From contig JAITQI010000186.1 in the NCBI GenBank assembly GCA_031289065.1, positions 1-12,499 of the forward strand: 12,499 nt of DNA, in the 5' to 3' direction. Below the pieces are notes generated by a model that was not told the DNA's origin, made no database searches, and was given only the letters and a program-made list of their open reading frames with translations. Position 1 is the first letter of the stretch; each line of letters starts with the position of its first letter. Source of the DNA: Oscillospiraceae bacterium (GTDB taxonomy: Bacteria > Bacillota > Clostridia > Oscillospirales > UBA929). Of this stretch, positions 7,550 through 12,499 are shown one piece after another. The translations under genes and the position numbers were made by a program.

Positions 7550-7584
7550 CCGCCGCGGGAGAAATCCCGCGGCGGCTTTTTTTT
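7550..7584 (+). terminator. Intrinsic terminator of the surface-protein cluster
   Basis: An 11-bp perfect GC-rich stem (7550-7560 with 7565-7575) closes a GAAA tetraloop and is followed, after one C, by eight T residues (7577-7584). It begins 55 bp after the stop of the sortase-substrate gene and separates the surface cluster from the ahcY-metK genes. Confidence 0.95.
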
Positions 7585-7643
7585 GCGGGGACGGGGCGTG
7601 CGTTCTTTTTCAAAAAAGATGTCTCAATTTTCTGTGTGGTCTT

Positions 7644-7670
7644 TTGTTTTCTCTCCTGTCATGATATACT
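7644..7670 (+). promoter_or_regulatory. Probable sigma-A promoter for ahcY-metK
   Basis: This stretch is clearly AT-richer than the surrounding coding DNA. An extended -10 element, TGATATACT (TG at 7662-7663, TATACT at 7665-7670), is visible. The best -35 match is TTGTTT (7644-7649), with a short 15-bp spacer, so the TG extension probably matters. It would give a leader of about 70 nt before the ahcY start at 7746. I found no recognisable SAM or SAH riboswitch fold in that leader. Confidence 0.5.
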
Positions 7671-7745
7671 GTTTTGTATCTCGGGGCACGCTTTTGCGGG
7701 TTTGTTCGGGGATGGATTCTATTTGGCCGGGGGCGGTGGTATGCT

Positions 7746-8984
7746 TTGAATCTGTTGCGGGATGCCGGTCTGGCTGAGGCCGGGTGTCAGAAAATCGACT
7801 GGGCGGCCTCTTATATGCCGGTTTTGAACGGTTTGGCGGCCGAATTCGCGGAAACACGGCCCTTTGCGGGGCTGCGGGTGGCGCTGTCCATCCATCTGGA
7901 GGCCAAGACGGCGCGCATGGCGCTTGCCCTGGGCCAGGGCGGGGCCGACGTGGCGGTGACCGGCTGCAACCCCTTGTCCACCCAGGACGATGTGGCGGCG
8001 GGGCTGGCTTCCCGCGGGGTGGCCGTCTACGCTTGGCACGGGGCCACGCCGACGGAATACGAGGCCCATCTGTCCGCCGCGCTGGGGTTTTATCCCCATC
8101 TCATCCTGGACGACGGGGGCGATTTCACCGCCCTGCTCCACGGCGCGCAGGCGTCGCTGGGGCAAGCCCTCATCGGGGGCACCGAGGAGACCACCACCGG
8201 GGTTCACCGCCTGCGGGCCCGAGCCGCCGCCGGGGCGCTCCGTTTTCCCATGCTGGCGGTGAACGACGCCGACTGCAAGCATTTGTTCGACAACCGGTAC
8301 GGCACCGGGCAGTCCACCTGGGCGGCTATCCTCCACGCCACCAACGTGCAGGTCACCGGCAAGACGGTGGTGGTGGCCGGGTACGGCTGGTGCGGCCGGG
8401 GGGTGGCCTTGCGGGCCCAAGGGCTTGGGGCGCGGGTGATTGTCACCGAGATCGACCCGGTGAAGGCCATCGAGGCGGCCATGGACGGCTTTTCGGTCAT
8501 GACCATGGAGGACGCCGCGCCCTTGGGGGATTTTTTCATCACGGTCACCGGCTGCCGGGACGTGATCACTCGGCGGCACATGGCGCGCATGAAGGACGGG
8601 GCCATCCTGTCCAACGCCGGGCATTTCGATTTAGAGGTCTCCCTGCCCGATTTGGAGGCGCTGGCCGCCGAAGTTTGGCCCCGCCGCGAACACATCACGG
8701 GCTACCGGATGCCCGACGGGCGTGTGCTCAATCTGCTGGCCCAAGGGCGGCTGGTCAACCTGGCCTCGGGTAACGGGCATCCCGCCGAGATCATGGACAT
8801 GAGTTTTTCCGTGCAGGCCCTGGCGCTGCTGCACATGGCCCGCCACGGGGGGGACATGCCCCCCGGCGTTTACGACATTCCCCCTGACATTGACCGGGCG
8901 GTCTCCCAGCGCAAGCTGGCCGCTATGGGCCTGTCCATCGACCGCCTGACGGCGGAGCAGGAAGCCTATTTGAATCACTATTGA
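7746..8984 (+). CDS. ahcY: Adenosylhomocysteinase (S-adenosylhomocysteine hydrolase)
   Basis: 412 residues. The enzyme is cytosolic and NAD-dependent and splits S-adenosylhomocysteine into adenosine and homocysteine, relieving inhibition of methyltransferases. I start it at TTG 7746 (MNLLRDAGLAEAG, then QKIDW), because this matches the usual N-terminus of the family and GGTGG lies 6 bp upstream. The in-frame TTG at 7674 would add about 24 residues unlike the family and would overlap the promoter. Catalytic landmarks are present: HLEAKTA near residue 50, D123 in LILDDGGD, E148 in GGTEETTTG, K178, D182 and N183 in CKHLFDNRYG, and H293 in SNAGHFD. All fit human D131, E156, K186, D190, N191 and H301 with a constant offset of 8. 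The NAD fold reads AGYGWCGRGVA. It is the short form, lacking the insertion of many proteobacterial enzymes, and it ends EAYLNHY rather than in the Lys-x-x-x-Tyr-Arg-Tyr type tail. Short archaeal relatives can act on S-inosylhomocysteine, so the true substrate is not fixed by sequence. The next gene, metK, follows after 20 bp. Confidence 0.95.
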   Translation: MNLLRDAGLAEAGCQKIDWAASYMPVLNGLAAEFAETRPFAGLRVALSIHLEAKTARMALALGQGGADVAVTGCNPLSTQDDVAAGLASRGVAVYAWHGATPTEYEAHLSAALGFYPHLILDDGGDFTALLHGAQASLGQALIGGTEETTTGVHRLRARAAAGALRFPMLAVNDADCKHLFDNRYGTGQSTWAAILHATNVQVTGKTVVVAGYGWCGRGVALRAQGLGARVIVTEIDPVKAIEAAMDGFSVMTMEDAAPLGDFFITVTGCRDVITRRHMARMKDGAILSNAGHFDLEVSLPDLEALAAEVWPRREHITGYRMPDGRVLNLLAQGRLVNLASGNGHPAEIMDMSFSVQALALLHMARHGGDMPPGVYDIPPDIDRAVSQRKLAAMGLSIDRLTAEQEAYLNHY

Positions 8985-9004
8985 TACAAGGGAGGGCATT
9001 TTTT

Positions 9005-10180
<1,176 letters not shown>

Positions 10181-10219
10181 TTCGTCGTTGGTCATTTTTT
10201 AGGGATGGAGGGTTCTTTT

Positions 10220-12103
10220 GTGAAACGGAAACTGTGTGTGTTTTTGGCCGCCTTTTTGGTGGGGTTTGCGGCGCTGCCGGGGGCGGTGTCCCGGGCGGCG
10301 GAGGGGCCTCGGCTGGTTGTGGACTTTGTCCCCGCCATGGACGGGGGGACGCGTGTGACCGGGCATGTCCTGTCCGGCGACGCGGCGGGCGGGTTTGACG
10401 GCTGGCGGGTGACCATGGCCCTTCAGGTGACCCGGGGCGGCACCGTATGGGGCCCCAAACCCACCACCGCCGCCCCCAGCGTGACGCTCGACGCGTACGG
10501 CTCCTTTGACTGCCTCTTTGTTTCCGGCGGGGAGGATATTCGGGCGGCGGTTCTTTATGTCTACCTGATCCCGGCCTCCTTCACGCCGAACGGCGACGGG
10601 GCGCGCACCGAGGCCGCCGCCTTGGACAAGGTGACCGTCTACCGTGAGGCGGGGCGACCCAACGAGATCGTATACAGCAAGGGCGCGCCGCCTTCCGCCG
10701 CTGCGCCCCCGGCGCAAAAACATCCGGCGCAGACGGCCAAGCTGTCCCTCTGTTTTTCCCCCTATGTGAACGGCCAGAGCCCCGACCTGGGCAGCGCGCT
10801 GCCCGAGGCGCAGATTCGGGCGCAGCTGTCCGCCCTGCGGCCCTATGCGGATACCATCCGGTTGTTTTCGGCCTCGGGGGCATTGGCCAAGGTCTACCCT
10901 ATCGCCAAGGAATACGGGTTCCGCGTGATCGCGGGCTGCTGGCTGGACAAGGGCGCCCCGGAGACCTGGAGCGGCGAGTTGGACGCGCTGGTGGCGACGG
11001 TGAACGCCGGGCTGGCCGACATGGCGGTGGTTGGCTCGGAGAACCTCTACCGGGGCGAGATGACCGCCGCGCAGCTGGCCGCTTACATTCGCGAGGTGAA
11101 AAGTCGCCTGAACGACCCGTCCATTCCGGTCACCACCTCGGACACGGCCCAAGCCTGGCTGGACAACCCGGAGCTTGCCGCCGCCTGCGACGCGGTGCTG
11201 ATGACCGTCTACCCCTTCTTTGAAGGGGTGGCCATCGACGGCGCGGCGGCGCGGCTGGCCGACGCCTATGACCGGGTCAAGGCCATCGCCCAGGGGAAGC
11301 CCTGCCTGATCAGCGAAACCGGCTGGCCCAGCGGCGGCAGCCCGGAAAAGGCCGCCGAACCGGGCATGGAAAACGCGAAAACCTATTTTGAAGACGTGTA
11401 TGCCTGGGCGCGGGCGCAGGATGTGGAGGTCATGTTTTTCTCCCACATCGACGAGGCTTGGAAGATCGAGGGCGCGGCGAGCGATGTGGGACGAAACTGG
11501 GGCCATTTTCGGGACGACGGCGTCCTCAAGGGTGCCTATGAGGCGGCCTACCGGCGCATCGCCGGGCAGTCTCCGGACGAGACCCCGTCCTCCTGGGCCG
11601 TACCCGAACTGAACAAGGCGGTCTCCCAGGGGCTGGTGCCGGGCTATTTGCGGCAGGGGTATCAGCGCCCCATCACCCGAGAAGAAATGGCCGATTTGTT
11701 GGCCCCCCTGGCGGCCCAGCTGTCCCCCCAGTTCCTCGCGGCGCGGGGCCCGGCGTTTGACGACACCGATAACCTGAACGTCACCCGCCTCCGGGCGCTG
11801 GGGGCGATCGACGGCGTCGGCGGCAACCTTTTTGACCCCCACCGGGCCATCACCCGGGAGGAGGCGGCCAAGCTGCTGCGCTCCGCCGCGCTGGCCCTGG
11901 GCCTCGCCGATACAAGCGGCACCCTGACCTACGACGACCGGGACAGCATCGCCGACTGGGCCCGGGCGGGGGTGGCCTATGTCACCGCCGGGGGCGTCAT
12001 GCTGGGCACCGGGAACAATCGGTTTTCCCCCAGGGACACCTACACCCGGGAGCAGGCGATTTTGACCATGGTGAGGCTGTCCGAAGCGGCGGACAGAGAT
12101 TAG
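10220..12103 (+). CDS. Secreted GH17 beta-1,3-glucanase-like protein with SLH anchor
   Basis: 627 residues from GTG 10220, supported by GGAGGG (10207-10212) 7 bp upstream; the ATG at 10205 overlaps that site. A signal peptide covers residues 1 to about 26 (KRKLCVFLAAFLVGF, cleavage near SRA/AE). Residues about 30-150 form a beta-rich domain of unknown function (GTRVTGHVL, WGPKPTTAAPSV, GSFDC, YVYLIPASFTPNG). After a Pro/Ala linker, residues about 174-440 are a TIM-barrel of the GH17/COG5309 type, starting LCFSPYVNGQSPD. The acid/base candidate is E274 in VVGSENLYRG and the nucleophile candidate E366 in ISETGWPSGG. Residues about 457-625 are three SLH repeats, two with a TREE/TREQ motif that resembles the classical TRAE (ITREEMA, ITREEAAKLL, YTREQAILTM). 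The protein should sit on the outer wall, bound to secondary cell-wall polymer. GH17 enzymes hydrolyse or rearrange beta-1,3-glucans; the substrate here could be dietary, fungal or self-made glucan. The wecC-like gene follows after 17 bp. Confidence 0.9.
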   Translation: MKRKLCVFLAAFLVGFAALPGAVSRAAEGPRLVVDFVPAMDGGTRVTGHVLSGDAAGGFDGWRVTMALQVTRGGTVWGPKPTTAAPSVTLDAYGSFDCLFVSGGEDIRAAVLYVYLIPASFTPNGDGARTEAAALDKVTVYREAGRPNEIVYSKGAPPSAAAPPAQKHPAQTAKLSLCFSPYVNGQSPDLGSALPEAQIRAQLSALRPYADTIRLFSASGALAKVYPIAKEYGFRVIAGCWLDKGAPETWSGELDALVATVNAGLADMAVVGSENLYRGEMTAAQLAAYIREVKSRLNDPSIPVTTSDTAQAWLDNPELAAACDAVLMTVYPFFEGVAIDGAAARLADAYDRVKAIAQGKPCLISETGWPSGGSPEKAAEPGMENAKTYFEDVYAWARAQDVEVMFFSHIDEAWKIEGAASDVGRNWGHFRDDGVLKGAYEAAYRRIAGQSPDETPSSWAVPELNKAVSQGLVPGYLRQGYQRPITREEMADLLAPLAAQLSPQFLAARGPAFDDTDNLNVTRLRALGAIDGVGGNLFDPHRAITREEAAKLLRSAALALGLADTSGTLTYDDRDSIADWARAGVAYVTAGGVMLGTGNNRFSPRDTYTREQAILTMVRLSEAADRD

Positions 12104-12120
12104 AGACGAGGGGTTTGAAC

Positions 12121-12499
12121 ATGCCTATCGAGCATATTTGCGTCATCGGCCTTGGTTACATCGGGCTGCCCACGGCTGTCAGCTTGACCGACGGCGGGTT
12201 TCGGGTCACCGGGGTGGACATCAAGCAGGCGGTGGTGGACACCCTGAACGCCGGGCGGCTGCCCATGGAAGAGCCGGGGATGGAGGCGGCCTTCGCCGCC
12301 GCACGGGCGACCGGACGGCTGGCCTTTTCCATCGAGACACCGGGGGCCGACGCCTACATCATCACCGTGCAAACCCCTCACCGGACGCGGCCCGACGGGG
12401 TGTGCGAGGCCGAGTTGCGCTTTGTTGAGTCGGCGGCGCGGCAGGTGGGGGCGGCGCTCAGGCCGGGCGGTTTGGTGGTGCTGGAATCCACCGTGCCGC
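12121..12499 (+). CDS. wecC: UDP-N-acetyl-D-mannosamine dehydrogenase-like protein, 3' partial
   Basis: First 126 residues only; the frame runs off the window. ATG 12121 has GAGGGG (12108-12113) 7 bp upstream. The N-terminal NAD-binding Rossmann motif is VIGLGYIGLPTA (residues 8-19), then GVDI at the end of the second strand, EPGME, and a final LVVLESTVP. This matches the UDP-glucose/GDP-mannose dehydrogenase superfamily, and GLGYIGLPTA with LESTxP is closest to WecC-type UDP-ManNAc 6-dehydrogenases, which oxidise UDP-ManNAc to UDP-ManNAcA. One oddity: the usual VPTP motif reads VQTPH. Catalytic Cys and Lys lie beyond the edge, so activity and exact sugar (UDP-ManNAc, UDP-GlcNAc or UDP-Glc) cannot be settled. 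Its position behind an SLH protein fits synthesis of a ManNAc-type wall polymer. Confidence 0.85.
   Translation, partial: MPIEHICVIGLGYIGLPTAVSLTDGGFRVTGVDIKQAVVDTLNAGRLPMEEPGMEAAFAAARATGRLAFSIETPGADAYIITVQTPHRTRPDGVCEAELRFVESAARQVGAALRPGGLVVLESTVP

Noticed and set aside
7674..7745. Upstream TTG start for ahcY at 7674
   Set aside because: It overlaps the likely transcription start, has no ribosome site and adds residues absent from the family.
7671..7745. SAM or SAH riboswitch in the ahcY-metK leader
   Set aside because: The leader is only about 70 nt and I could not find the pairings or conserved cores of the SAM-I, SAM-II, SMK or SAH classes. A covariance-model search (Infernal against Rfam) would settle it.
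7712..7777. Small upstream ORF of 21 codons (ATG 7712) overlapping the ahcY start
   Set aside because: It has no convincing ribosome site and its sequence shows no regulatory feature such as a run of Met codons; likely chance.
10181..10205. T-run after metK as a terminator
   Set aside because: Six T residues near 10195-10200 are not preceded by a usable stem.

Overview
The window is about 65% G+C and every gene I accept lies on the + strand. Strong purine-rich ribosome binding sites, GTG and TTG starts, Gram-positive-type secreted proteins, a sortase-type tail and S-layer homology (SLH) domains all suggest a GC-rich anaerobic Firmicute. A member of the Clostridia, possibly gut-associated, fits best; this is inference from gene style, not from a marker gene.

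Region 1 (1-7584) is a four-gene surface-protein cluster closed by a strong intrinsic terminator. It starts with the 3' part of a giant repetitive secreted protein (at least 1844 residues, start outside the window). This has four long modules, each a Gly-rich 'AGIGGG' solenoid followed by a beta-rich segment, then fibronectin-III-like domains and a C-terminal domain. Next come a small protein with one N-terminal membrane anchor and an extracellular beta-domain, a small secreted protein whose body is homologous to the giant protein's C-terminal domain, and a small Pro-rich protein ending in a variant sortase sorting signal (EPRTG, hydrophobic stretch, RRRR). The layout parallels the Csc/WxL cell-surface complexes of lactobacilli and enterococci: large and small proteins sharing a C-terminal domain, a membrane-anchored beta-sandwich protein and a small sortase substrate. 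The canonical WxL motif is absent. I regard this as the most interesting content: a possibly undescribed surface complex.

Region 2 (7585-10180) has an AT-richer promoter/leader segment with an extended -10 element, then ahcY (S-adenosylhomocysteine hydrolase, TTG start) and metK (S-adenosylmethionine synthetase) 20 bp apart. Together they make SAM and remove the SAH left after methyl transfer.

Region 3 (10181-12499) encodes a secreted GH17-type beta-1,3-glucanase or transglycosylase with three C-terminal SLH repeats, followed after 17 bp by the start of a UDP-ManNAc dehydrogenase-type gene (wecC-like), cut by the window edge. SLH domains bind secondary cell-wall polymers that contain ManNAc derivatives, so this pair probably belongs to envelope polysaccharide biology. 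No terminator is visible between ahcY and the window end, so ahcY-metK-GH17-wecC may be one transcript.

Most other open frames, including long antisense ones inside the giant gene, are by-products of GC-rich repetitive coding sequence.
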